Part shown: positions 1-8,955 of the stretch, one piece after another
Numbering within the stretch: position 1 is the first letter of the stretch
Layout of the letters: each line of letters starts with the position of its first letter
Source of the DNA: a bacterium
Lineage (GTDB): Bacteria; Krumholzibacteriota; Krumholzibacteriia; JACNKJ01
Reading direction: 5' to 3'
Length of the DNA stretch: 64,000 bases
Assembly (NCBI GenBank): GCA_024231955.1
Contig: JAAEPZ010000433.1
Coordinates: 62,001 to 126,000, forward strand
Made by a program: the position numbers and the translations under genes
Notes under the pieces: model-generated
What the model was told of the DNA's origin: nothing
The model's input: the letters and a program-made list of their open reading frames with translations, nothing else
Databases searched by the model: none

Positions 1-2381
1 CGCAAGCAATGTCCAGGCAACCAGGTCGGGATCACATCCCCCAGGAGCGTCGTCGACAACTCCTCGGCACATCCGGAATCCACGGGGGAGCCCGGCAGAC
101 TCGCATCGGCCAGAAACGGACGTGTCAAACGCTGCAGCTGTCGCCTATCAGGCAACCGGAAATGCCGCAAACGACTCTCGCCCGCCACCCATAGATGAGA
201 CATGGCCGCCCCCACAAAATACAGGGCGGTCAGCTCGTCGGATTCAATCAGCCGCTGCGCAAACTCCGTGGGCACCGCACATCCGCTGCGCCCCTCCTCC
301 GCCAGCAGGAGCGTATAGAGCATCGGATCCTTACCTGGGATCAGATCCGGGTGCTCGGCAAACAGTGCCAAAAGGGCAGCGATCACCTCACGACGCGTTC
401 CTGAATTGAAGGCCTTGAGTTCATCAACCCAGATCTTCTCGCCGTAGCGGCGCACCTGGGTCAGAGCTTCCAGATAGGAGGCGACCGCCTCCGCGGGTTG
501 CCGTAGATGAGCAAGAGTCCGCCCCATCTCAATATGCAACCGGATTTTCAGATCCGCCGGAGAGCGGTCGCTGAAGGATCTCGCCACATCGCGGTAACAG
601 GCGAGAGCTTGCTCGGACCTCCCGGTACGGGCATTGAACAACCCTCTGAAAAGTAATGTCGAGAGGCGACTTCGAAAACTGCCGCCGAAATGTTCATCCA
701 ATTCGACCCCCTCCAGGAGGGCCCGCGCTGCCGGGAACTTCCCCTGCTCCAGCAGGGCGTGCCCCAGCCTGAAACGGGTAGTGCAGATCTGATCCATACG
801 ATCATTCGCCTCGGCGATATTGAGCGCGGTTTGCAGCGCCTCGGTGGCCGTAGCGAGATCGCCGGCGGCCTTGGCCAGTTCTCCTCTGCGCAGGTGATAT
901 CGCCAGGGTAAGGATCTCCCCCCGGTCAGGCTGAATCCGGAGGCGATTCTCTCGAGGATCCGCCGTGCCGCAACATATTCCCCCCGACTGATCAGGAACT
1001 GCACTTTCGACAATCCTGTTTTGACGACCAGCTTCGGCTCAACGGCTCCCTCCGCCTCAATTGCCTCGAGTCGCTCGAACGCCCGGTAGGCCATATCCGT
1101 CCGACCGTTCTGCAAGGCTTGAGCGAGAATGCGCAACAGAAGCTGTATCTCAATGCTTCTGCTGGTTGTGAGTCCGACGGATTCATCCGCCCGGGCCAGG
1201 AGAGAGTCGGCACGTTCGTAATCACCAAGGCGATTGAAGCAGGATGCCCTGGTTTGGAGGATGGCGAGAGTGACGTTGCTGTTGAGTTTGGCTGCGTTGA
1301 CGACCTCCGCCTCGTTCAGAATGGAGAGACACGAATCGATTTGGCCGAGGGACAACTGGCATCCGGCAATGTTCACGAGATTGCCGGCGAGATTGAGCAA
1401 GTCCTGCATGGCCCGACAGTCGGCAAGCGTCGTCCGAAAGTACTTCAGCTGGACCTCCACATCATCCAGACCTCTACAGATAGTCGCGGCTTGATGGGAG
1501 CTGCGGATTCTCAACCAGGGATAATTCCGCGCTACGGCATCGGCGTAACTCTCGTCACACAGATCCAGGGCCGCGGAATACTCGAAACGGGATGACAGGA
1601 TCTCTGCAAGGTGCAGCCTGGCACCAAGCACCCTGTTGTCCAGGCCCAGTTTCCCGGCTATCCGCCCCTCCATGACGGCTGCGTGGAGCGCATCGTCGAG
1701 TTGGTTGCCCTTCGCAAGGATCTGGGCGATACTGCTCCAGTAATGCATCGCCAGGTAATCACCACCGACCTGACGCGCCGTCGCCATCCCCGCCAGCAGT
1801 CGTCGAACCGCCACGGATGAGGAGTGATGCATGGCATCCACGAACGCCAGCTTGATCTGGAGCCAGGCCAGCTCCAGAGGATTCAACTCATGTGAGAGCT
1901 CCTCAGCTCGGCGATAGTGCTCTCCCGTCGATCCGTACAGGAAGAATCTCCGCCCGCGGACAAAAGCGCCGGCGGCCGTGGTGGAATCGACCAGGGCGTA
2001 GACAGCATTCCGTTCGGAGTCGCACCTGAGGAGATAGTTCATGGTCGCGCCCAGCTCTATCCACAGGAGGTGCTCCGGCTCTGCGCGCCAGAGGGCATAG
2101 AGCTCCTCCCCCGCCCGCTCGCGCGTTTCCCTGCGTCTGATCCCCAACTGCAACTCCTCGAACTTGTGTAAATCCCGCATGAATCGCTCGTCAGGCTGCC
2201 CTGCCGGCGCATCCCGATAAGCACTCATTGCGGTAACCAGCTCCCGCGACACCGGAACGCCGGTCAGGTCGAAAAGGGGGTTGGAGTCGGGTGGGGAGGA
2301 TCCGTCACAGGACAAAATCGGCAGCAAAAGCAACAGCAGGATAATGTGGATCGACTTTAACGATTGTGTCGGGCGCAGCAT
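1..2381 (-). CDS. TPR-CHAT domain lipoprotein, 3' end outside window
   Basis: The frame is open without a stop from an ATG at 2381 to the window edge (793 codons seen), so the C-terminus is missing. An AGAGGGAC Shine-Dalgarno lies 5 bases before the ATG. Residues 1-25 are a lipoprotein signal (hydrophobic run, then LPILSC lipobox). About residues 250-640 are helical repeats of TPR character. From about residue 714 the motif LTALYFVGAAMSHLWVA, followed by a charged strand and helix, matches the opening of a CHAT (caspase HetF associated with TPRs) domain. The catalytic His and Cys would lie beyond the edge. In the family, TPR-CHAT proteins are caspase-like peptidases; an exported lipidated form would act in the periplasm or at the cell surface. 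Protease activity is inferred only. Confidence 0.72.
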   Translation of the reverse strand, partial: MLRPTQSLKSIHIILLLLLLPILSCDGSSPPDSNPLFDLTGVPVSRELVTAMSAYRDAPAGQPDERFMRDLHKFEELQLGIRRRETRERAGEELYALWRAEPEHLLWIELGATMNYLLRCDSERNAVYALVDSTTAAGAFVRGRRFFLYGSTGEHYRRAEELSHELNPLELAWLQIKLAFVDAMHHSSSVAVRRLLAGMATARQVGGDYLAMHYWSSIAQILAKGNQLDDALHAAVMEGRIAGKLGLDNRVLGARLHLAEILSSRFEYSAALDLCDESYADAVARNYPWLRIRSSHQAATICRGLDDVEVQLKYFRTTLADCRAMQDLLNLAGNLVNIAGCQLSLGQIDSCLSILNEAEVVNAAKLNSNVTLAILQTRASCFNRLGDYERADSLLARADESVGLTTSRSIEIQLLLRILAQALQNGRTDMAYRAFERLEAIEAEGAVEPKLVVKTGLSKVQFLISRGEYVAARRILERIASGFSLTGGRSLPWRYHLRRGELAKAAGDLATATEALQTALNIAEANDRMDQICTTRFRLGHALLEQGKFPAARALLEGVELDEHFGGSFRSRLSTLLFRGLFNARTGRSEQALACYRDVARSFSDRSPADLKIRLHIEMGRTLAHLRQPAEAVASYLEALTQVRRYGEKIWVDELKAFNSGTRREVIAALLALFAEHPDLIPGKDPMLYTLLLAEEGRSGCAVPTEFAQRLIESDELTALYFVGAAMSHLWVAGESRLRHFRLPDRRQLQRLTRPFLADASLPGSPVDSGCAEELSTTLLGDVIPTWLPGHCL

Positions 2382-2598
2382 GACAAGTCCCTCTTTGTGG
2401 AAAGTTCATGAGGGAAGTTACCTGAAGAGCGATTGCCGATCACCAGAAATATCATGCGCGAATGATTATTGGATTATTGTCACAGTCGAGCCCTCTCCGA
2501 CGACCGCGCGCCGTAGCCCATTGACCGCCGACGCTCCGCCGGATTATCCTGAACTGATTTTGATGGAATAACCACATCTGCACCAGGGGGCAATTCGA

Positions 2599-4239
2599 AT
2601 GCTGGCAGTTCTGTTTCTCGGGGGGGTTACCGTTCTCTTCGGCGGTTACCTCATCTACACCCGAATCCTCGACCGCAAGTTCGAGGTGAACGCAACCAAC
2701 CCCGTACCCGCCGAGACCGAACGGGACGACGTGGACTACGTCCCCACGCGCACCCCCATCCTTTTTGGACACCACTTCGCCTCCATAGCCGGCGCCGGTC
2801 CCATCGTCGGTCCCATCGTAGCCGCCATGCTGTTCGGCTGGGTCCCCGCACTGCTCTGGATCCTCCTCGGCACCACCCTCATCGGCGGCATGCACGACTA
2901 CGTGGCGCTGATGGCCTCCATCCGCCACAGGGGTCGCTCGATCGGCGAGGTCACGGGCAAGATCATCTCCCCCGTCACTCAGAAGATCCTCCTGGTCTTC
3001 CTCTGGCTGACGCTGATCTACGTCCTGGTCGTATTCCTCAATCTTACCGCCACCACCTTTGCCGGCAACGGTGGCGTCGCCAGCAGCTCGGCGATGTTCA
3101 TCGTCCTGGCCATCCTCTTCGGTCTCTGGCTCTACCGCTTCCGCCTCCCTGCGCTCGGCGGCACGCTGCTCTTCGTCCCCCTGACGTTCCTGGCCGTCTA
3201 CCTCGGTCAGCAAGTCCCACTCTCCATGCCGGAGATCGGCGGCAGCGCAGTTACGACCTGGAGCCTGATTCTCATCGTCTACTGCTATATCGCTTCGGTG
3301 ACTCCAGTGGGGATACTGCTGCAGCCGCGCGATTACCTGTCGTCGTTCCTCCTCTACGCACTGGTGCTCGGTTCCGCAATCGGTTTGCTGTTCGGCGGAT
3401 TCGATATCGCCTTCACGCCGTTCATCGGCTTCAGGTCCCCCGCCGGTCCGCTCTTCCCGATTCTCTTCGTCGTGATAGCCTGCGGCGCGGTCAGCGGCTT
3501 TCACTCCGTCATCGCCTCCGGCACTACGGCCAAACAGCTCGCCAGCGAAAAGGATATCAAGCGGATAGGCTTCGGCGCGATGGCCGTAGAGGGGGGCGTC
3601 GCTCTGATCGCCCTGGCGACGGTTATAATTCTCGGCGGCGACAGTGAGGTGCTGGCCGCCTACCGCGCGCATGAGATCCAGGCCACCGGCGTATTCGCCC
3701 GGGGCATGGGGCAATTCGCCGCTGTTTTCGGCGTCTCCCCCACCCTCGGCGCCGCCTTCGGCGCGCTGGCCATCTCCACCTTCCTGCTCACGACCCTGGA
3801 CACGGTAACGCGTCTCGGCCGCTTCATCTTCCACGAGTTCTTCGGCATCAAACGGGTCCAGGCGCGATATCTGTCGACCCTCGCCACGGTCATTGTCCCG
3901 ACAGTGATGATCTTTCTCAAGTTTCACGACGCCCAGGGGAATTCGCTGCCGATCTGGAAAGCCGTCTGGCCGGTCTTCGGTGCGACCAACCAGCTTCTCG
4001 CGGGGTTGACCCTTTTGATCATCACCGTTTGGCTCAAGCGACAGGGCAAGAGCGCGCTCTTCACGGCGATCCCCACGGTCTTCATGATCCTGGTCACCCT
4101 CTCCGGCTTCGTCTACCTGGTCGCAGGCGGCAAGCAGAATACCCTGGTCGAGGGCATCGCCATCGCGCTCTTCTGTATAGCGATAGTATTGATCAGTCTT
4201 TGTGTGCGCAAACTGCGTGAAGGGCGACCGCTGGATTGA
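2599..4239 (+). CDS. cstA: CstA-family carbon starvation protein / peptide or pyruvate transporter
   Basis: A 546-residue polytopic inner-membrane protein with about 14-16 hydrophobic segments. The diagnostic CstA signature HHFASIAGAGPIVGP is at about residues 58-72, followed by GGMHDYVALMASIRHRG and, further on, SGFHSVIASGTTAKQL and FGATNQLLAGLTL. CstA proteins take up peptides or pyruvate, typically when carbon is scarce. E. coli CstA is about 700 residues; this shorter form lacks most of the C-terminal extension. AGGGGG lies 10 bases before the ATG. It is divergent from the TPR-CHAT gene, with a 217-base intergenic region that must hold both promoters. Substrate cannot be told from sequence. 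Confidence 0.93.
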   Translation: MLAVLFLGGVTVLFGGYLIYTRILDRKFEVNATNPVPAETERDDVDYVPTRTPILFGHHFASIAGAGPIVGPIVAAMLFGWVPALLWILLGTTLIGGMHDYVALMASIRHRGRSIGEVTGKIISPVTQKILLVFLWLTLIYVLVVFLNLTATTFAGNGGVASSSAMFIVLAILFGLWLYRFRLPALGGTLLFVPLTFLAVYLGQQVPLSMPEIGGSAVTTWSLILIVYCYIASVTPVGILLQPRDYLSSFLLYALVLGSAIGLLFGGFDIAFTPFIGFRSPAGPLFPILFVVIACGAVSGFHSVIASGTTAKQLASEKDIKRIGFGAMAVEGGVALIALATVIILGGDSEVLAAYRAHEIQATGVFARGMGQFAAVFGVSPTLGAAFGALAISTFLLTTLDTVTRLGRFIFHEFFGIKRVQARYLSTLATVIVPTVMIFLKFHDAQGNSLPIWKAVWPVFGATNQLLAGLTLLIITVWLKRQGKSALFTAIPTVFMILVTLSGFVYLVAGGKQNTLVEGIAIALFCIAIVLISLCVRKLREGRPLD

Positions 4240-4299
4240 CCTCACCGCCGCACTCGATTCGGCGGAAGAATCGGATCTGTGTTGCGGGAGACGCGCAGT

Positions 4300-5529
4300 C
4301 TAACTCGCGATCTTCTTCCCCTTGGGGAGGGCGCTCTCCACGGATTGGATGGCGGCGTTATACAGCTCCACAAGTTTGGCGGACTCCAGATCAAGTACGC
4401 AGCTCAACTGATCCAACTCATCCCAGATGCCGCGCTCAATCGCCAGGCAAATCCGATAGTGGATTCCGAACGGCCCCGTTTTGTGCAGCAGCGCCTGGCG
4501 CAGATTTTCACTCGTGGGCAGGGCATCCAGGATAGCGGACATGGGTTTGTCTAGTATGGCATCCACCGGGGATAACAGACCGATCAGGAAAAGCTCGGAT
4601 GCCAGCTCATTGTGGCCCAGTTTTTCGGCCAGCGATTCCAGGAATTTCGCCCGAATCGAACTCATGTTCAGCAGGTGCATATTCTCACCCTCGCACAATC
4701 CCGCCACGGCGGTGAGTGACGCCAGTCGCCGGATCTGCTGCTCTCCCAGCATCACCAACGCGTGGCCGATGGAGGTCACCTTGCTGGACAGACTGAACAA
4801 TGCGGAATTGATGAGCCGCAACAATTTGAAGGACAGACCCACATCGCGCTTGAACAGCTCCTCCACTTTCTTGAAATTCATCGGTTCATTGGCTACGGCC
4901 TTGATCAATTCAAGATAGATGAACTTGTGGCTGGGTACGGCCTTGTCGCTGAGGAGCTCGGGCTTGCTGAAGTAATAGCCCTGGAACATGGTGTATCCCA
5001 TGCTTTTCACCAGCTCGAAATCCGCCCAGGTCTCCACCTTCTCCGCCAGGAACTTCAATCCGGGTCTATGCAGACGCTCCACGAGAGCCGCCTGCTCCTG
5101 CGGTTTCGTCGCCAGGATATCCACCTTGATGATATCGGCAAGTTCAACGAGTGGTGCGAACTTCGGCGAATCCACGAAATCATCCAGCGCCAGCAGATAC
5201 CCACAATTCTTCAGGTCGCGACACGCAGCCAGAACCTCTTCATCGGGCTCGATATCCTCCAGCACCTCGATAACGATCTTTCCCGGCGGCAGCACTTTCA
5301 CGGAGCCGTCGAGCAGGAGATTGCGGGGAATGTTGATAAATGCCCTGGTTGCGCCGGTCAGGGAACCCGGCATGAACTGAAGTCCGCTGAGGGAGATGAC
5401 CTGCGAGGAGGCGCTATCCGGGTTGAGAGCATTGAACCAATTGGCCGTTCCCGACCGAAAAAGCAACTCATAGGCAATAATCGTCCGTTTTGAATTCAAA
5501 ATAGGCTGTCGCGCTACAAAGACATCCAT
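4300..5529 (-). CDS. EAL-HDOD signalling protein (YuxH family)
   Basis: A 409-residue soluble protein. The N-terminal half (1-200) is an EAL-type fold opening with MDVFVARQPILNSKRTIIAYELLFR-like sequence. The EAL triplet is replaced by ELL, and FINIPRNLL replaces the usual Asn-containing metal strand, so it is probably not an active cyclic-di-GMP phosphodiesterase. The C-terminal half (about 205-390) is an HDOD domain (FKLLRLINSALF, then MLGEQQIRRLASL). Family members act as protein-protein switches in motility or regulation. The ATG at 5529 is preferred over an in-frame TTG two codons upstream because MDVFVARQPI is the family start. It is convergent with cstA and is followed by no further co-directional gene. 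Confidence 0.9.
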   Translation of the reverse strand: MDVFVARQPILNSKRTIIAYELLFRSGTANWFNALNPDSASSQVISLSGLQFMPGSLTGATRAFINIPRNLLLDGSVKVLPPGKIVIEVLEDIEPDEEVLAACRDLKNCGYLLALDDFVDSPKFAPLVELADIIKVDILATKPQEQAALVERLHRPGLKFLAEKVETWADFELVKSMGYTMFQGYYFSKPELLSDKAVPSHKFIYLELIKAVANEPMNFKKVEELFKRDVGLSFKLLRLINSALFSLSSKVTSIGHALVMLGEQQIRRLASLTAVAGLCEGENMHLLNMSSIRAKFLESLAEKLGHNELASELFLIGLLSPVDAILDKPMSAILDALPTSENLRQALLHKTGPFGIHYRICLAIERGIWDELDQLSCVLDLESAKLVELYNAAIQSVESALPKGKKIAS

Positions 5530-5734
5530 ATGCAACTCACTAGAAAGGGCTCAACAATAATAACAATACGCTAAGATACACTTAGGCCAAGCAGGGTGTG
5601 TGCCCATAAACGGCATTTCCCCTCCAATGACGGACAGTTTAATCCCGGACAGGCCGCCAGTTCGGCTCAACCTCACAGCCGGCTTCCCGCCCGACCGGGA
5701 AGCGAGGATATGGGTGGATGGAGGGGTGGTCGGT

Positions 5735-6598
5735 TCAGTTTTCCTTACGAATGTCGTTAAACCCGTCTCCCAGAACCTCATTGACGGTACCTATTATCAG
5801 GAAGGCATTGGGATCGATACTGCGGACGATTGCCCGCACCGATCCGACCTGCCGCAGACGGACGATACTCATCAACACCCTTTTGGAATCGCCGGTATAG
5901 CCGCCCAGAGCCTGAAAGAATGTATACCCTCTGTTGAGCTCTCTGGAAAACGCCTGGCCGATCTCATCCGAATGATCGCTGATCACCCACACCTGCTTCT
6001 TCAGGGACAGTGCGCCGATGAAGAAGTCGATGGCGAAGGTATTGATCAGAATCCCGAGCAGCGAGTACATGCCCACCTCAACCGACTGCAACACCAGTCC
6101 GGCACTCACGCCGATGATGAAGTCGAAGACCAGGAGGCTGCGGCCGATATCCAGGGAGGCGTAGCGGTTGAGCAGCTTGGCCAGGATATCGGTGCCGCCG
6201 GTCGAGGCGCCATTGTTGAAGATCATCGCCATGCCGGCGCCGCTGAGCAGATTGCCGAAGATCACGGCGATCAGCAGGTCGCCGGTGAACATGTCGACAG
6301 GCAGAATGCGCTGAAAGAGATCGACCAGTACGGAGAGCAACACCGATGCAACGATACTCCGCCAACCGAACCCCTTGCCCAGGAAGTAGAAGCCGACGAT
6401 GAACAGAATCACGTTCATTACCAGCATACTGAAGCCGACGGGCAGGTCAAAGAGGTGAAAGAGAACTATGCCGATACCGCTGACACCGCCGGCGGCGATC
6501 TTGTTGGGGATCAGAAAGAGATTCAGACCCAGTGCGAGAATGACCAGCCCGCCTGTGATGACAAACATCTCTCGCGCTTGCTGTAACCGGTTCATCAT
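5735..6598 (-). CDS. YitT-family membrane protein (DUF161/DUF2179)
   Basis: About 287 residues. Six predicted membrane segments make up two YitT/DUF161 units (IPNKIAAGGVSGIGIVLF; NNGASTGGTDILAKLLNR), followed by a soluble DUF2179-like C-terminal domain of about 80 residues ending in NEVLGDGFNDI. The function of the family is not established. The reading frame runs open up to 6790, but that extension crosses the lysC terminator hairpin. The double ATG at 6598/6595, preceded by GAGG 6-9 bases upstream, is therefore the real start. It is transcribed away from the EAL-HDOD gene's promoter region and is probably monocistronic. Confidence 0.88.
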   Translation of the reverse strand: MMNRLQQAREMFVITGGLVILALGLNLFLIPNKIAAGGVSGIGIVLFHLFDLPVGFSMLVMNVILFIVGFYFLGKGFGWRSIVASVLLSVLVDLFQRILPVDMFTGDLLIAVIFGNLLSGAGMAMIFNNGASTGGTDILAKLLNRYASLDIGRSLLVFDFIIGVSAGLVLQSVEVGMYSLLGILINTFAIDFFIGALSLKKQVWVISDHSDEIGQAFSRELNRGYTFFQALGGYTGDSKRVLMSIVRLRQVGSVRAIVRSIDPNAFLIIGTVNEVLGDGFNDIRKEN

Positions 6599-6720
6599 GG
6601 GATAACCTCGACAGGATGACGTAAAATTGCGCAGCAACTTAGTATCGAGCATCCTGAAGGTCAACGGCTCCGGATACGATTCTTGCCCCCTTTTCGACTT
6701 TTTTCCTCTGGAATACCGGA

Positions 6721-6757
6721 AATGAAAAAAGGGGGGCTGAATGCCCCCCTTTTCATT
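6721..6757 (-). terminator. Rho-independent terminator of hom-asd-lysC
   Basis: A hairpin with core GGGGGGC / GCCCCCC (6731-6737 with 6743-6749, loop TGAAT) is flanked by an A-run on one side and a T-run on the other. It could stop transcription from either strand, but only lysC ends nearby. Confidence 0.85.
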
Positions 6758-6805
6758 CCGGTTGTTCCCTATACTGCCCTCAACGGGCACTCCGGAGATC
6801 CGCCG

Positions 6806-7921
6806 TCAGGTCAAATCCGAGCGGAACAATGTGTTCAACAGGCCGGTCAGGCGATCCGCCCGCACGAGATAACGACGACGATCCGCGGGCGCGGGGATCA
6901 GTTCCCCATCTTGCGGAACCTCCCCGGAGGCCGGAGCGTCACCGCTGTAAATCAGCGAGGCGGTGGCCCAGCCCGATTCGGGCTTGGGGTCGCCAAACCG
7001 CTCTCTCAACACCGCCACCCGCTCCTCAAGATAGACATCATCCAGGAGCAGATAACGCCCCTTGCCGATGTCCAGCAATTCGGGGACACACGCTTCGGCA
7101 CCTGCCGGCAGGGACAGCAGCACCTGATTGTCCCGATGGGCCAGAGCCACCGGCAGGGAGTCACCCAGCGCGGGCCGATGGTGCACCAGGGTCCCGGGCA
7201 TGTCCGAGAATGTGCTGCGGGCACGAATGGAGATGCCTTTGGGCACCGCCGCCGCAACCGCGCGGGGATGAAGCACACCGCTCCCCTCATCGGCCATGCT
7301 CATGATCTGAGTAGCGCCGATCTCGGTCATGAAGGGGGCTTCCGCAATCCTGCGGGGATCGGCGCAGGCGATACCATCGACATCCGAGTAGATCTCCACC
7401 AGCTCGGCGTCCAGGGCTGCACCCAAAGCCACCGCGCTCGTATCGCTGCCGCCGCGTCCAAGCGTCAGTATCTCGCCCCTGCCGTCAGCTCCCTGAAAAC
7501 CGGCGACGACAGCAACGTTGCCTCCGCTCATGGCCTCTCGAATGCGATCCGGTTTGATCTCCAGGATCTCGGCCGCCCCCACTTGCGAATCGGTGAGGAT
7601 GCCCGCTTGCGGACCCGAAAAGGCCTGCGCCGGCACGCCGTCGGCTGTCAGCAACTGCGCAAAGAACGCCGCCGACAGCAGCTCACCCGTGCTCATCACC
7701 AGATCCAGTTCACGCGGCGACACTGGTTCCCCCGCGCTGCGCAGCAAGCCGATCAGCGTATCGGTGGCATATGGTTCACCCTTGCGCCCCATGGCGCTGA
7801 CGACCACAGTCACCCGATACCCCGCCTCAAGATTGCGGCGGACGTGCCGCATGGCGGCCGTGCGGGACTTGCCGTCCCGCACGCTCGTTCCGCCAAACTT
7901 CATCACGATGATCCCGGGCAT
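6806..7921 (-). CDS. lysC: Aspartate kinase
   Basis: 371 residues. It catalyses ATP-dependent phosphorylation of aspartate, the first step to lysine, threonine and methionine. The kinase core (1-245) carries KFGGTSV at 8-14, MSTGELLSAAFFAQLL, GFQGADGRGEILTLGRGGSDTSA-type sequence around 160, and DVDGIACADPR. The C-terminal 115 residues should hold two ACT domains but are hard to recognise as such; normal forms are about 400-450 residues, so allosteric control may differ. It starts 5 bases after the asd stop codon and is the last gene of a hom-asd-lysC operon, ended by the hairpin at 6731-6749. The exact start could also be the Met just before KFGGTSV. Confidence 0.93.
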   Translation of the reverse strand: MPGIIVMKFGGTSVRDGKSRTAAMRHVRRNLEAGYRVTVVVSAMGRKGEPYATDTLIGLLRSAGEPVSPRELDLVMSTGELLSAAFFAQLLTADGVPAQAFSGPQAGILTDSQVGAAEILEIKPDRIREAMSGGNVAVVAGFQGADGRGEILTLGRGGSDTSAVALGAALDAELVEIYSDVDGIACADPRRIAEAPFMTEIGATQIMSMADEGSGVLHPRAVAAAVPKGISIRARSTFSDMPGTLVHHRPALGDSLPVALAHRDNQVLLSLPAGAEACVPELLDIGKGRYLLLDDVYLEERVAVLRERFGDPKPESGWATASLIYSGDAPASGEVPQDGELIPAPADRRRYLVRADRLTGLLNTLFRSDLT

Positions 7922-7926
7922 ATTCG

Positions 7927-8955
7927 CTACACGTCCCCGGGCACGCGAACCAGATCACGTTCGATCAGCTCGGCCGCGATCTGCACAGTGTTCAGGGCCG
8001 CACCCTTGAGGAGGTTGTCGGCCACGCACCACATGTTCATCCCGTTGCCGATCGATTCGTCGCGACGGAGGCGCCCGACATAAACGGGATCCTGTCCTGC
8101 GGCGTTGATGGCCAGAGGGTAAACGTTGTTGCCGGGATCATCCTCGATGATGATTCCGCGCGAGCCCGCGAGCAGTTCCCGCACTTCGTCGATCTCGAAG
8201 GGCTTCTCCGTCTCGATGTTCATGCTCTCGCTATGGCCGTTGACCACGGGCATGCGCACGGTTGTCGTCGTGATGCCGATGGCCGGATCGAGAATCTTGT
8301 GCGTCTCGTCGATCATCTTCATCTCCTCTTTCGTGTAGCCGTTGGCGACGAAAGAATCGATATGCGGCAGAGCGTTGAAGGCTATCTGGTGAGGGTACAC
8401 GTTGACCTCCAGCTCCCGCCCTTCGGCGAAAGCCCTGGTCTGGGCGTGCAACTCGTCGACCGCAGCCTGACCGGAGCCGCTGACGGCCTGGTAGGTGCTC
8501 ACGACGACACGCTTGATCGTGTACTTCTCGTGTATCGGCTTGAGCACGACGAGCATCTGGATCGTTGAGCAATTGGGATTCGCAATGATGCCGCGGTGGT
8601 TCGTCAACGCCTCGGCATTGACCTCGGGCACGACGAGCGGATCCACATCGCTCCCCCGGAAGGCGGTGCTGTTGTCGACGCAGACACAGCCGTGCTTGAC
8701 GGCCTCGGGGACCAGCTCCAGAGCGGCCCCCTCGCCCGCACTGAACAGGGCGATATCCACACCGGCGAAGGCGTCGGCGGCGGCTTCAACGACACTGATC
8801 TCGCGATCGCGCCACTTGACGACCTGCCCGACGTTCTCGGCGACATCCATCATAACCAGGTTGCCGATGGGCAGCTTGCTCTTCTCGAGAGTGCCGCGCA
8901 TCTCGGTGCCGACATTGCCGAGAGCACCTACGATGGCGAAAGTGAAGTCCCTCAT
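7927..8955 (-). CDS. asd: Aspartate-semialdehyde dehydrogenase
   Basis: 342 residues, close to the family norm. It reduces aspartyl phosphate to the semialdehyde using NADPH. The nucleotide-binding glycine motif VGALGNVGTEM (9-19), the catalytic Cys129 in NPNCSTIQ, QAVSGSGQAAVDEL and the later RMPVVNGHSESM with the acid/base His are all visible. Its ATG overlaps the hom stop codon (ATGA), so translation is coupled, and it precedes lysC by 5 bases. The order hom-asd-lysC puts the branch-point enzymes of the aspartate family in one transcript. Confidence 0.97.
   Translation of the reverse strand: MRDFTFAIVGALGNVGTEMRGTLEKSKLPIGNLVMMDVAENVGQVVKWRDREISVVEAAADAFAGVDIALFSAGEGAALELVPEAVKHGCVCVDNSTAFRGSDVDPLVVPEVNAEALTNHRGIIANPNCSTIQMLVVLKPIHEKYTIKRVVVSTYQAVSGSGQAAVDELHAQTRAFAEGRELEVNVYPHQIAFNALPHIDSFVANGYTKEEMKMIDETHKILDPAIGITTTTVRMPVVNGHSESMNIETEKPFEIDEVRELLAGSRGIIIEDDPGNNVYPLAINAAGQDPVYVGRLRRDESIGNGMNMWCVADNLLKGAALNTVQIAAELIERDLVRVPGDV

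Noticed and set aside
2452..4245. 597-codon open frame on the minus strand opposite cstA
   Set aside because: It is the antisense shadow of a clear cstA; its product is repetitive Asp/Glu/Gly/Arg-rich sequence with no domain.
4245..4265. Possible hairpin CCGCCG/CGGCGG between cstA and the EAL-HDOD gene
   Set aside because: Only six pairs with no T-run; too weak to call a terminator.
6599..6790. N-terminal extension of the YitT-family gene
   Set aside because: It would translate through the lysC terminator hairpin; the double ATG at 6598/6595 with GAGG upstream is better.
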